Shown here one piece after another: positions 1 to 8,981 of a stretch of DNA of 64,000 bases (position 1 is its first letter; the number at the start of each line of letters is the position of its first letter). Source of the DNA: Arcicella aquatica (GTDB taxonomy: Bacteria > Bacteroidota > Bacteroidia > Cytophagales > Spirosomataceae); assembly GCF_034928825.1 (NCBI RefSeq), contig NZ_JAYFUL010000020.1, positions 44,002-108,001 on the forward strand, given 5' to 3'. Below the pieces are notes generated by a model that searched no databases, had not been told where the DNA came from, and worked only from the letters and a program-made list of their open reading frames with translations. Made by a program: the position numbers and the translations under genes.

Positions 1-402
1 GGCACCTATCAACCTGCAACAATTAAAGAATTCTCTGATTTGGTTTATCAGGAAATTATCAAAGCCCTACCCGCCAATAGGGTTATTTTACAAAGTTTTG
101 ATTTTAACGTGTTGATTTATTGGCACAAACAAATTGAAGCGAATCAGTATAAAAACATCCCTCTATCTGCCTTGGTTGAGAAAGAGGGTCCAGCAAAAAC
201 ATTTGAGGCTTTAGGCTTTTTACCAAGCTATTATAGCCCATATTATAAACTCTTGACACAAGAGCAAGTACAATATTGCCATGATAAAAATGTGAAAGTA
301 GTGCCATGGACAGTGAATAATGTCGAGGATATGAAAAATATAAAAGCCATCGGTGTAGATGGTCTAATTACTGATTATCCCAATCGTGCTAAAAATTTAT
401 AA
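1..402 (+). CDS. Glycerophosphodiester phosphodiesterase, C-terminal part (5' end outside window)
   Basis: The frame is open from base 1 and ends at 402, so only the last 133 residues are seen. The C-terminus reads PWTVNNVEDM...GVDGLITDYP, the closing strand and helix of the GDPD TIM barrel, in which a Trp-Thr-Val-Asn motif precedes a G-[IV]-D-G-[IL]-I-[ST]-D-x-P motif. Family members hydrolyse glycerophosphodiesters to glycerol-3-phosphate and an alcohol. The catalytic His and Glu/Asp residues lie upstream of the window, so activity and any signal peptide cannot be judged. The stop codon abuts the tandem repeat array at 401-580. Confidence 0.88.
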   Translation, partial: GTYQPATIKEFSDLVYQEIIKALPANRVILQSFDFNVLIYWHKQIEANQYKNIPLSALVEKEGPAKTFEALGFLPSYYSPYYKLLTQEQVQYCHDKNVKVVPWTVNNVEDMKNIKAIGVDGLITDYPNRAKNL

Positions 403-580
403 GCTCTACCCATAAAAAACAAGTTCTACCTATGATAAATACAAATTACACCTAAAGAATGATAAAGTCGCACCTAATAAAATTAAAGTTACACCTAAGA
501 AAAAGTTGAAAGTTCTACCTAAAAAAATTGAAAGTTGTATCAAAAAAAATTATATAGTTCTGCCCATACCGTTCTACACT
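401..580. repeat. Degenerate tandem repeat, about 8 units of 20-24 bp
   Basis: Successive units begin at about 401, 421, 443, 465, 486, 510, 532 and 555. Each starts with a version of AAGTTCTACCTA followed by 8-12 A-rich bases. Units drift in both sequence and length, so this is an old degenerate array and not a CRISPR. The first unit begins at the stop codon of the GDPD gene. A similar phrase (TAGTTCTACACCTA) recurs singly near 5537. Confidence 0.75.
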
Positions 581-592
581 ATCTAAAAACAA

Positions 593-618
593 AAGAGCTC
601 GGAAATTTCCGAGCTCTT
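593..618. terminator. Perfect 26-bp palindrome, probable terminator or cruciform
   Basis: Thirteen bases (AAGAGCTCGGAAA) are followed directly by their exact reverse complement with no spacer. It lies between the GDPD gene and the defence locus. There is no clear T-tract on either side, so terminator function is only probable. The rest of the 403-866 gap is AT-rich and holds no convincing gene. Confidence 0.5.
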
Positions 619-830
619 GTATTAAGATTATTCTCTGCTAAAATAATTCCTCTGCTAATATCCCTGCCCATTTTCAGTAAATCTTCCATTATTACATCTG
701 TGGTTTTATCATCCTCTTCTTATTAATCAATGCAAACTTTTCAAATCAGCATTTAAAAAGTTGGCATTGATTAATTCTGGATTAGGGTGTTGCATTTGAT
801 ATGTTATCAATTTTGTTTTAGACTTGCTTT

Positions 831-846
831 TAAATTTGTAATTTCG
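831..846 (+). promoter_or_regulatory. Candidate -7 box(es) for the ptuAB locus
   Basis: TAAATTTG (831-838) matches the Bacteroidota -7 consensus TAnnTTTG, and TAATTTCG (839-846) is a near match. The TTTG at 812-815 could serve as the -33 element, with a 23-bp spacer to the second box. The predicted transcript would start shortly before the ATG at 867. Confidence 0.4.
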
Positions 847-866
847 GTAAAACAAAATCTATCACA

Positions 867-2030
867 ATGCTACCAATCGCTCTAAAATCATTTCATATTA
901 AAAATTACAGAGGAATTATTGATACACAAATTGATAATATTCCAGATGATACACAATGGATTTTTTTGACAGGTGAAAATGGGTTTGGGAAAACTTCGGT
1001 TTTGCAGGCGTTGGCATTAGGTTTTACACAAAAAATAGACTTGGAGGAGGAACAAGAGAATGAAGCCACAGTATTATTTTCTTTCAAGAAAAATAATGAA
1101 ATCATTCCTGAATTTTCACAAGAAGATATAAATGATGAAAATTATTTTGATTATTATAGTGAAATGTATGGAGGAATTGTAATGGGTTTAATTGATTATA
1201 CTATTGGTTATGGTTCTACTAGACTTAGAATATCAGCAGGTACATCTACAGAAGTAACAAAAAAATATGATTCTACTTCCTCTCTTTTTTCTAATGACAC
1301 GTTACTCATAAATATTGAGGAACGTTTCAAAGATTGGAGTATAAATTATGCAGAAGGAAAGGCAAAGCTTGCTAAAATTTTCAGAGAATTATTGCCACGT
1401 TTAGGAACTATTCAAGTTAGCTTTGATGATAAAATCAAAACTACAATAGTAAAGTACTTTGAAAAAGATGAAGAAGGAAATCAATATCCTGAAGGTCTTA
1501 CTTTTGATCAATTAGCTGCTGGTTACAGAAATATTATCGGAATGATTGGTGATATGATATTTAGGCTTTCTTTAGAACAAGATGTTGAAGATTATAAAGA
1601 TTTAGAAGGCATTGTCCTAATCGACGAATTTGAATTACATCTTCACCCAAAATACCAAAAACTATTTGTAGAAAAATTGACTGAATTATTTCCAAAAATT
1701 CAGTTTATTGTTTCAACACACAGTCCAATTCCTTTGTTGGGGGCGCCCAAAAATTCTGTGATAATCAATGTATCAAGAAGTAAAGAAGAAGGCATTAAAG
1801 CAGAATTATTAGATATAGATTTCAGTGTACTTACACCAAACACCATTTTAAGTTCCCCAATTTTTGGTTTTCAAGACTTAATTCCAGAAAGTAAAAGTAA
1901 TGATGAGATAGTGAGAACTGAGGATACTTATAAAGAAGTATTGTTTCACGACCAATTAGATAAACAGATAGATGATTTTTTGACCGAAGAAAATAAACAA
2001 GAATTATTAGACCTATTAAAAGTGAAATAA
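867..2030 (+). CDS. ptuA: Septu-type anti-phage defence ATPase PtuA
   Basis: This 387-residue ATPase belongs to the ABC/OLD-like AAA group. The Walker A motif GENGFGKTS is at residues 36-44 after an N-terminal strand typical of the group (FHIKNYRGI). A degenerate signature (LAAGYRN) is near 216-222, Walker B (IVLIDEFELHLHP) near 250-262, and the switch region VSTHSP near 283. The long SMC-like coiled coil and C-terminal TOPRIM of OLD nucleases are absent, as in short PtuA proteins. The HNH gene starts 2 bp after its stop, so the two are co-transcribed. In known Septu systems PtuA assembles into a complex with PtuB that restricts phage. The assignment rests on the paired architecture; a stand-alone ATPase/HNH abortive system outside Septu remains possible. 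Confidence 0.8.
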   Translation: MLPIALKSFHIKNYRGIIDTQIDNIPDDTQWIFLTGENGFGKTSVLQALALGFTQKIDLEEEQENEATVLFSFKKNNEIIPEFSQEDINDENYFDYYSEMYGGIVMGLIDYTIGYGSTRLRISAGTSTEVTKKYDSTSSLFSNDTLLINIEERFKDWSINYAEGKAKLAKIFRELLPRLGTIQVSFDDKIKTTIVKYFEKDEEGNQYPEGLTFDQLAAGYRNIIGMIGDMIFRLSLEQDVEDYKDLEGIVLIDEFELHLHPKYQKLFVEKLTELFPKIQFIVSTHSPIPLLGAPKNSVIINVSRSKEEGIKAELLDIDFSVLTPNTILSSPIFGFQDLIPESKSNDEIVRTEDTYKEVLFHDQLDKQIDDFLTEENKQELLDLLKVK

Positions 2031-2032
2031 CA

Positions 2033-2953
2033 ATGCGGAAAGTAGTTAAAGACTTAGAGAATATACCTACACAATTAGTAAGTCAAGATGCCATTGATAG
2101 TTTACAAAATATTATTGAAACACAGGACAAAAGTCTAATTAAATCTGACATTTATAGAGGGAAATACATCAAACTGGATGGTAGTAAAGGGGATGCTGTA
2201 GTAGAAAAATTGCATGATATCTATCATGGTAAATGTGCCTATTGCGAAGAGCGAACCCAAATATACATTGAACATTATCGCCCAAAAGGGAGAGTACAAA
2301 GTACAAAACATGGTGGATATTATTGGTTATGTTATGAATGGACAAACCTGTTACCTACTTGCCATGAATGTAATAAAATTGGTGGTGGTAAAGCAGACCA
2401 ATTTCCTGTAAAAAACAAACACTTGACTTTTGAGGATTGTAAGACAAATCAAAAATTAGATACTGCGAAAGTAAAAGCATCATATTTAAACAAAAATGAA
2501 GCTCCCCTTCTACTGCATCCAGAAATTGATGAACCCAAAGAATTTTTAGCTTTTGAAATTGATGTCAACAAAAAAGGAATTTCAATAACAGGACTTGACG
2601 GTATAAATGGAAGAGGATTTAAAACTGTCAGTATTTGTAATCTTAACCGTGAATCTCTTTTGTTTAATAGATTAGACTACATCAATGATAATATTAAAAA
2701 CGGTATTAGAAAAATATTAGGGCTATATTCAAAAGGAAGTATTTCTAAAGAAACATTCAAATCAGAAATGAAAGAGTTTTTTGAAGATTTAGATAAAGAC
2801 AAAACAATCTCTACGAAGACGTTTACACTATTAAGATGGTTTATATTGGAAAATGTTGAAAATTTCCAAAAACTTGTTATCCCTAATTTACCAATAAAAG
2901 ACCAAGATATCATCCTTGCTTATTTCAAAGCCTACAAAAATGGCGATTTGTAA
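2033..2953 (+). CDS. ptuB: Septu-type HNH endonuclease PtuB
   Basis: This 306-residue protein carries a zinc-braced HNH nuclease fold. It has C68-x2-C71 (CAYC), the E80-H81 dyad in IEHYRPKGRV, an Asn in WTNLLPTC, and C110-x2-C113 (CHEC). This layout is that of the TIGR02646-like PtuB family found in Septu loci and in retron Ec78. The C-terminal 190 residues are helical and of unknown detail. It starts 2 bp after ptuA, consistent with translational coupling. No reverse transcriptase or msr/msd-like RNA gene adjoins the pair, so it is a plain Septu locus and not a retron. It is flanked by a repeat array upstream and a housekeeping peptidase downstream. Confidence 0.82.
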   Translation: MRKVVKDLENIPTQLVSQDAIDSLQNIIETQDKSLIKSDIYRGKYIKLDGSKGDAVVEKLHDIYHGKCAYCEERTQIYIEHYRPKGRVQSTKHGGYYWLCYEWTNLLPTCHECNKIGGGKADQFPVKNKHLTFEDCKTNQKLDTAKVKASYLNKNEAPLLLHPEIDEPKEFLAFEIDVNKKGISITGLDGINGRGFKTVSICNLNRESLLFNRLDYINDNIKNGIRKILGLYSKGSISKETFKSEMKEFFEDLDKDKTISTKTFTLLRWFILENVENFQKLVIPNLPIKDQDIILAYFKAYKNGDL

Positions 2954-3007
2954 GTTTTTTCACTAAATTCGTACAGTAAATCTATTCACTTCAATCTAAA
3001 AATCAAC

Positions 3008-5353
3008 ATGAGAGGTAGCTTAAAGCTCATTACTGGTTTGTTGATTGCTACTTGTTCGCAAATAGCAACAGCCCAACAAGCCCCCACACCCAATCCTTAC
3101 AATGGCAATAAACGTTTTGAGCAATTAGAAACGATTTTACCAACGCCTAATACTTATCGTACAGCTTCGGGTAGTCCGGGGAAAGAATATTGGCAACAAC
3201 GTGCCGACTATGACATCAAAGCAGAATTGGATGATGTAGAACGCAAAATTACTGGTACTGAAACCATTACTTATTTCAATAATTCTCCTGACGAATTGCC
3301 TTATTTATGGTTACAACTTGACCAAAACTTATTCCAAAAAGATGCTATCGGTGCTAATACCAAAACTGGTGGTATTGCTGGACAATCTTCTTTTCAACAA
3401 TTCAAAGATTTAACTGACCCTAAAAAGTATGGATACAATATCCTATCGGTGAAAGATGCTAAGGGAAACCCATTGAAGCATACGATTAACCATACGATGA
3501 TGAGAATTGATTTACCCGTTGCGCTGAAATCTGGTGCTTCGGTTTCTTTCTCAATCGACTGGAATTATTTAATTACTGAATATTACGGTCGTTCTGGTTA
3601 TGAATATTTTGCCAAAGATGGTAATGTCAATTATTTTATTGCTCACTGGTTTCCACGTATGGCGGTTTATAATGATGTATATGGCTGGCAACATAAACAG
3701 TTTTTAGGACAAGGAGAATTTACCCTTACTTTCGGAAACTATAAAGTAGCTTTAACGGTGCCAAATGACCACATAGTAGGTGCTTCGGGAGAATTGCAAA
3801 ACCCAACACAAGTACTTTCGGCAGAGCAATTAAAACGTTGGGAAAAAGCAAAAACAGCTACTCGCCCAGTATTAATCGTTTCTCAGGAAGAAGCTGAGAA
3901 GGCTGAAAAAGGAAAACCAACTGGCAAAAAAACTTGGATTTACAAGGCTGATAATGTTCGTGACTTTGCTTTTGCAAGTTCTCGTAAATTTATCTGGGAT
4001 GCAATGCAAGTTGATGTAGAAGGCAAAAAAGTATGGGCAATGTCGTTATATCCGAAAGAAGGTAATCCACTTTGGGGGCAATACTCAACAATGGTGGTAG
4101 CACATACACTTCGTTCGTATTCAAAACATACAGTAGCATATCCTTACCCAGTGGCTTATTCTTGTCACTCTACATCAGGTGGTGGTATGGAATATCCAAT
4201 GATTTCATTCAATGGTGGTCGTCCAGAAGCTGATGGTACTTATTCTGAACAAGTAAAAGCTGGTATGATTGGTGTAATCATTCACGAGGTAGGACATAAC
4301 TTCTTCCCGATGATTATCAACTCAGACGAACGCCAGTGGTCATGGATGGATGAAGGATTGAATACTTTCTGTCAGTATTTAGCAGAGCAAGAATGGGATA
4401 GAGATTTCCCTTCTCGTCGTGGCGAACCTCAGTACATTGTTCCTTACATGAAAACTGACCCAACACAACAAGTACCTATTATGACTAATTCAGAGAATAT
4501 CATGGCATTCGGGCCTAATGCTTATGCAAAACCAGCTACAGCATTGAATATTCTTCGTGAAACGGTGATGGGACGCGAGTTATTTGACCATGCTTTCAAA
4601 GAGTACGCTCGTCGTTGGGCATTCAAACAGCCGTATCCTGCTGATTTCTTCCGTACAATGGAAGATGCATCAGGCGTGGATTTAGATTGGTTCTGGAAGG
4701 GTTGGTTCTATGGTGTTGAGCCAGTAAACCAGTCACTTGAAAACGTAGAATGGTTTGGTATTGATAATATAGACCCATTAGCAAAAAATGCAGCTGCTAA
4801 AAAAGAAGCTGATGCTAAACGTCAAACGATGAGCAACATCCGCAATAAAACGGATATTCCTAAAACGGTAGTAGAAGAAAATCCAGATATGAGAGACTTC
4901 TACAATACTTATGACCGTTTTGCTACGACTGAGGCAGATAAGAAGAAATTTGAGCAAACAATGGCTTCATTGGCAGAAGATGAGAAAAAATTAGTAAACT
5001 CAAATAAAAACTTCTATGTATTAAATGTTAAAAACAAAGGAGGTTTACCAATGCCAGTGATTGTGAAAGCAAACTACGAGGATGGTACAGAAGAGGTATT
5101 TAGATACCCAGCTGAAATCTGGCGTTTGAATGACAAAGAAATTAAGAAAGTAATTCCTACTGATAAGAAAGTAACGAAATGGACATTAGACCCGTACATG
5201 GAAATTGCTGATATCGAAACAGAAGATAATGCTTTCCCAAGAGAGCCTGAACAGCCAAACCGCTTTCAAGTATTCAAAGCACAACGCCCAGTTCAGCCAA
5301 ACCCAATGCAACAACAGCAAAAGGCTGGGGCAGTTCAAGGAGCTAAAAATTAA
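3008..5353 (+). CDS. Exported M1-family zinc metallopeptidase (gluzincin)
   Basis: The 781-residue product begins with a cleavable signal peptide (residues 1 to about 22, ending ATAQQ). The zinc site is H426-E-V-G-H430, with the third ligand E449 in WMDEGLNTF, giving the gluzincin HExxH-18-E spacing of M1 aminopeptidases. A substrate-binding stretch GGGMEYPM, the counterpart of the GAMEN motif, lies about 30 residues before it. The N-terminal 250 residues form the beta-rich M1 saddle domain. The C-terminal third is helical and ends in a Gln/Pro-rich tail. It probably trims peptides in the periplasm. It appears monocistronic, with a terminator at 5422. Confidence 0.9.
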   Translation: MRGSLKLITGLLIATCSQIATAQQAPTPNPYNGNKRFEQLETILPTPNTYRTASGSPGKEYWQQRADYDIKAELDDVERKITGTETITYFNNSPDELPYLWLQLDQNLFQKDAIGANTKTGGIAGQSSFQQFKDLTDPKKYGYNILSVKDAKGNPLKHTINHTMMRIDLPVALKSGASVSFSIDWNYLITEYYGRSGYEYFAKDGNVNYFIAHWFPRMAVYNDVYGWQHKQFLGQGEFTLTFGNYKVALTVPNDHIVGASGELQNPTQVLSAEQLKRWEKAKTATRPVLIVSQEEAEKAEKGKPTGKKTWIYKADNVRDFAFASSRKFIWDAMQVDVEGKKVWAMSLYPKEGNPLWGQYSTMVVAHTLRSYSKHTVAYPYPVAYSCHSTSGGGMEYPMISFNGGRPEADGTYSEQVKAGMIGVIIHEVGHNFFPMIINSDERQWSWMDEGLNTFCQYLAEQEWDRDFPSRRGEPQYIVPYMKTDPTQQVPIMTNSENIMAFGPNAYAKPATALNILRETVMGRELFDHAFKEYARRWAFKQPYPADFFRTMEDASGVDLDWFWKGWFYGVEPVNQSLENVEWFGIDNIDPLAKNAAAKKEADAKRQTMSNIRNKTDIPKTVVEENPDMRDFYNTYDRFATTEADKKKFEQTMASLAEDEKKLVNSNKNFYVLNVKNKGGLPMPVIVKANYEDGTEEVFRYPAEIWRLNDKEIKKVIPTDKKVTKWTLDPYMEIADIETEDNAFPREPEQPNRFQVFKAQRPVQPNPMQQQQKAGAVQGAKN

Positions 5354-5421
5354 TGCTGAAGTTTTTCAGTAATATTTTAGAAAGATGAAATACCTAAAAG
5401 CCTAACTTAGGGCTTATAATT

Positions 5422-5459
5422 AAAAAAGCATGGCAATGAAAATTGTCATGCTTTTTTTT
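5422..5459 (+). terminator. Rho-independent terminator after the M1 peptidase
   Basis: A 16-bp stem (left arm 5422-5437, right arm 5442-5457) with one G-U pair and a 4-nt loop runs into a T8 tract. Confidence 0.85.
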
Positions 5460-5494
5460 AGTTATACTATATTTTTCAGAAGGCTATAAAAAGA

Positions 5495-5528
5495 AAGTTG
5501 CCCAGACGGAAACCATCTGGGCAAACTT
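5495..5528. other. Strong hairpin upstream of bioF
   Basis: AAGTTGCCCAGACGG pairs with CCATCTGGGCAAACTT around a 3-nt loop, with one bulged base and one wobble. No T-tract follows. It lies between the terminator at 5422 and the bioF promoter, so it could be a REP-like palindrome or a second transcription barrier. The remainder of the 5354-5694 gap shows nothing else recognisable, and no biotin-operator match was noticed. Confidence 0.55.
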
Positions 5529-5664
5529 AGTAAATAGTTCTACACCTATTAACTGCGAAGTTAGATAAAAATATGGTATGATGTCAAGCATTTTCTTAAA
5601 AAATCTTAAAAAAACCAATTTGGTGTCTAATATGAAAAGAATAAGGGTATAGCGCTTTTGTAAC

Positions 5665-5672
5665 TATCTTTG
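5665..5672 (+). promoter_or_regulatory. Candidate -7 box of the bio operon
   Basis: TATCTTTG matches TAnnTTTG and lies 23 bp before the GTG start of bioF. No good -33 TTG/TTTG is seen at the usual distance, so this is a partial match. Confidence 0.45.
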
Positions 5673-5694
5673 CAAAAACAAACGATAAACATTA

Positions 5695-6852
5695 GTGATT
5701 TCTTTAAGCAAACGAATCGATACCATACTTGAACAACGAAAAGAACAATCCCTTTTTCGTACACTTCGTAATAGCGAAAATTTAATTGATTTTTGTTCTA
5801 ATGACTATTTGGGCTTCGCTCGTTCTGAAAAACTTCAATTGGCTATTCATCAACAGTGCAAAAATGGGTATCTATCTACAGGAGCTACAGGGTCAAGGTT
5901 ATTAGCAGGGAATACGGCTTTTGTAGAAAATTTAGAAAAACAGATTGCCAATTTCCACAAAGCAGAAGCAGGCTTAATTTTTAATTCTGGTTATGATGCT
6001 AACGTAGGCTTGCTTTCATCAATTCCGCAGAAAAACGATTTCCTTATTACCGACGAGCTCATACATGCCAGTATGATTGATGGAGCAAGGTTAAGCTATG
6101 CTACTCGTTATAAGTTCAGACATAACGACGTCGAAGATTTAACCAAAAAGCTTGCTAAAATTGAAGAAGACAAAACATCAAACCCACTTTTAAAAGACGC
6201 TCAGGTATTTGTAGCCATCGAATCCGTTTATTCGATGGATGGCGACCTTGCCCCTCTCCTAGCAATTGTCGATACTTGTACTCAGTTCAGAGCAAATCTT
6301 ATCGTCGATGAAGCCCATGCAACAGGTGTGTTTGGAAAACATGGCGAAGGCTTAGTAAACGAATTGCAGGTAGAAAAAAAGGTTTTTGCACGTATTATTA
6401 CTTTTGGCAAAGCATTGGGCTGTCATGGAGCCATTATTTTAGGGAGTAATACACTAAGAAACTATTTAATCAATTTTGCTCGTTCATTCATTTATACAAC
6501 GTCTGCTCCGATGCATAGCCATATTAGTGTACAATGTGCTTATGATTTGCTTCAATCGGATACATTCTCTAATAAAAACTTACATCATTTGATTGATTTT
6601 TTCAAAAGGCAAGCACGTTTAAATCCTACAATTGATTTGATAGAAAGTCCTTCGGCAATTCAATGTATCATTATTTCAGGCAATGAAAACTGTAGGGCTG
6701 TAGCTAATACTTTACAAAGTAAAGGCTTAGATATTCGTCCTATTGTATCGCCAACTGTGCCAAAAGGTAAAGAGAGATTAAGAATTTGCTTACATGATTT
6801 TAATACAGAAGAACAGATTTTGCAGATTTTTGAAGTACTAAACAAACTTTAA
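5695..6852 (+). CDS. bioF: 8-amino-7-oxononanoate synthase (biotin synthesis)
   Basis: This PLP enzyme condenses pimeloyl-ACP (or -CoA) with alanine to give 8-amino-7-oxononanoate. The 385-residue protein has the family length. It shows the GSRLLAGN substrate region, the D205-E-A-H208 cofactor contact, and the Schiff-base Lys K239 in TFGKALGCHGA. The start is GTG at 5695; no upstream ATG fits, and the N-terminus aligns with family expectation. It is the first gene of a tight bioF-bioD-bioA operon (8-bp gap to bioD). The genes bioB, bioC/bioH and birA are not in the window, so earlier and later steps must be encoded elsewhere. Confidence 0.95.
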   Translation: MISLSKRIDTILEQRKEQSLFRTLRNSENLIDFCSNDYLGFARSEKLQLAIHQQCKNGYLSTGATGSRLLAGNTAFVENLEKQIANFHKAEAGLIFNSGYDANVGLLSSIPQKNDFLITDELIHASMIDGARLSYATRYKFRHNDVEDLTKKLAKIEEDKTSNPLLKDAQVFVAIESVYSMDGDLAPLLAIVDTCTQFRANLIVDEAHATGVFGKHGEGLVNELQVEKKVFARIITFGKALGCHGAIILGSNTLRNYLINFARSFIYTTSAPMHSHISVQCAYDLLQSDTFSNKNLHHLIDFFKRQARLNPTIDLIESPSAIQCIIISGNENCRAVANTLQSKGLDIRPIVSPTVPKGKERLRICLHDFNTEEQILQIFEVLNKL

Positions 6853-6860
6853 AATTTATT

Positions 6861-7484
6861 ATGAAACAACAATATATCATTGCTGGCATTGGTACAGAAA
6901 TCGGAAAAACATTTATTGCCAGTATTCTTACTGAAAGCTTGGAAGCTGATTACTGGAAACCTGTCCAATCGGGATCATTAGACTTTACAGATACCAATGC
7001 CGTTCAAAGCTTAGTAAGTAATCGTAAAACAATCTTTCATCCAGAAGCCTATCGCTTGAATGAACCTCTTTCGCCTCATGCGGCGGCGGCTATTGATGGT
7101 GTAGAGATTCAATTATCAAATTTTGAACTGCCAATTACGGACAACAATTTAATTGTTGAATTAGCAGGTGGATTAATGGTTCCATTGAATAAAGACACTA
7201 CCAATCTTGATTTAATTAAGCAATTAAATCTACCAGTCATTTTAGTTTCTAAAAATTATTTGGGGAGTATTAATCATACTTTGCTTTCGATTGAAGTACT
7301 TAAAAGTAGCAATATCGACATCAAAGGAATTATTTTTAATGGAGAAAGTAATCCTTCATCTGAAGACTATATCTTGAATTACACACAAGTAACATTGATT
7401 GCCAGGGTAAATCAAGAACAAAACATCTCTCAGGAAACCGTAAAAAAATATGCAGAAGACTTCAGAAAAACACTTTGTCATTGA
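6861..7484 (+). CDS. bioD: Dethiobiotin synthetase
   Basis: BioD closes the ureido ring of dethiobiotin from 7,8-diaminononanoate, CO2 and ATP. The 207-residue protein carries the P-loop GIGTEIGKT (residues 9-17) and the substrate lysine in YWKPVQSG. The acidic residue of VELAGGLMVPL is the equivalent of the EGAGG motif, with Leu-Ala in place of Gly-Ala. Length is normal. Its 3' end overlaps the bioA start by 35 bp, which suggests translational coupling with bioA. Confidence 0.93.
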   Translation: MKQQYIIAGIGTEIGKTFIASILTESLEADYWKPVQSGSLDFTDTNAVQSLVSNRKTIFHPEAYRLNEPLSPHAAAAIDGVEIQLSNFELPITDNNLIVELAGGLMVPLNKDTTNLDLIKQLNLPVILVSKNYLGSINHTLLSIEVLKSSNIDIKGIIFNGESNPSSEDYILNYTQVTLIARVNQEQNISQETVKKYAEDFRKTLCH

Positions 7485-8814
7485 TGAACACCTGGAATAT
7501 CCAGTAGAAAATATACAGCATCCAGTAATTACAAATTTGAGTGAAAGAGATGCAAAAGTATTGTGGCATCCTTTTACGCAACACCAAACGGCACCATTCT
7601 CCATCCCGATTGTTCGGGCAGAAGGAGTTTATCTTTTTGATGAAAATGGTAAAAGGTATATAGATGCTATTGCATCGTGGTGGGTGAACTTACATGGACA
7701 TTCACATCCATACATTGCCCAGAAAGTAGCCGAACAATTTCTAAAATTAGAACAGGTAATTTTTGCAGGATTCACCCATGAACCCGCTGTAAGATTAGCA
7801 GAAAGATTATTAGAAATATTACCACCAAACCAGCAAAAAATATTCTATTCAGATAATGGTTCTACTTCCGTAGAAGTAGCCATGAAAATGGCATTTCAGT
7901 ATTTTCATAACCAAGGAATTAGAAAGAAAACCAAAATCATAGCCCTTGAAAATGGCTATCATGGCGACACGTTTGGCACAATGGCCGTAGGGGCAAAAAG
8001 TGCATTCACCGCTCCTTTCGACCCTTTCCTTTTTGAGGTGATTTATCTACCTATTCCAGTAAAAGGTGAAGAGCAATTGGCACTAGATACCATGAAAAGT
8101 CTGATGAGTCAAGCAGATGAAATAGCGGCTTTTATTTTTGAGCCACTCATTCAAGGAGCAGGGGGAATGGTAATGTATGAACCTGAAATTTTGGAAAGCT
8201 TAATAAAACTAGCTAAAGAGAATGGGATATTGACCATTGCGGATGAAATTATGACGGGCTTTTATCGTACAGGTAAAATGTTTGCGACGGATTATTTAAC
8301 AGAAAAACCAGATATTTTTTGTCTCTCAAAAGGATTAACAGGCGGTGCTATGGCTTTGGGTGTTACATCGTGTACGCAAGAGATTTATGACGCTTTTCTT
8401 TCGGATGATAGAAGAAAAACGCTTTTTCATAGTCATTCTTTCACGGCAAATCCTTTGGCTTGTACCGCTGGACTTGCCAGTTTAGATTTATTACTGAATG
8501 ATGAAACGCAAGACAATATCAAAAAAATAAATACTTTACACCAAGGCTTTATTCAGCAAGTTACTCTGACATTTCAACACAAAATCGCTGACATCAGACT
8601 GAGAGGGACGATTCTAGCGATTGAAATAAAGGTACAAGAAGGCACTTCATATTTTAGTAATATGCGAGACATTGCTTATAATTTCTTTTTAGAAAAAGGT
8701 ATTTTGATGCGTCCTTTAGGGAATGTGATTTATCTATTAACGCCTTATTGTATCACTGAGGAGGATTTAGGGTATATATATGGTTGTATTGAGGAGTTTT
8801 TGAGAGAGATTTGA
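7450..8814 (+). CDS. bioA: Adenosylmethionine-8-amino-7-oxononanoate aminotransferase
   Basis: BioA transfers an amino group from S-adenosylmethionine to 8-amino-7-oxononanoate. This class III PLP aminotransferase has 454 residues. It shows the BioA-specific LWHPFTQ near 38-44, ASWWVNLHGHSHP near 75-87, the cofactor Asp in ADE (265), and the Schiff-base Lys K294 in CLSKGLTGG. The ATG at 7450 lies inside bioD. The true family domain begins around residue 30 (LSERDAKVLWHP), but no good in-frame start exists nearer to it, so the 35-bp overlap is accepted. This is the last gene of the operon. Confidence 0.94.
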   Translation: MQKTSEKHFVIDEHLEYPVENIQHPVITNLSERDAKVLWHPFTQHQTAPFSIPIVRAEGVYLFDENGKRYIDAIASWWVNLHGHSHPYIAQKVAEQFLKLEQVIFAGFTHEPAVRLAERLLEILPPNQQKIFYSDNGSTSVEVAMKMAFQYFHNQGIRKKTKIIALENGYHGDTFGTMAVGAKSAFTAPFDPFLFEVIYLPIPVKGEEQLALDTMKSLMSQADEIAAFIFEPLIQGAGGMVMYEPEILESLIKLAKENGILTIADEIMTGFYRTGKMFATDYLTEKPDIFCLSKGLTGGAMALGVTSCTQEIYDAFLSDDRRKTLFHSHSFTANPLACTAGLASLDLLLNDETQDNIKKINTLHQGFIQQVTLTFQHKIADIRLRGTILAIEIKVQEGTSYFSNMRDIAYNFFLEKGILMRPLGNVIYLLTPYCITEEDLGYIYGCIEEFLREI

Positions 8815-8981
8815 AGATAGTAGGTTTTTATGTTGAATAATGTGGAGTTCAAGAGGATATGTTCATTTAAATGAATAGCAATTAATACAAGAAGAATATG
8901 AATTATTAACTTACAAAACCCTCTATAAGTCTATTTTATATTCTGTATTTTTATCTCTCCAAATTCAATCAAAAACATATT

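Noticed and set aside
401..580. CRISPR array
   Set aside because: Units are degenerate, 20-24 bp with no constant repeat plus unique spacer, and no cas genes are present.
535..726. 63-codon plus-strand frame after the 22-bp array
   Set aside because: It runs through the repeat and the 26-bp palindrome, has an odd start and no domain; treated as chance.
867..2953. Retron of the Ec78 type
   Set aside because: PtuA and PtuB resemble the retron effectors, but no reverse transcriptase or msr/msd RNA gene adjoins them.
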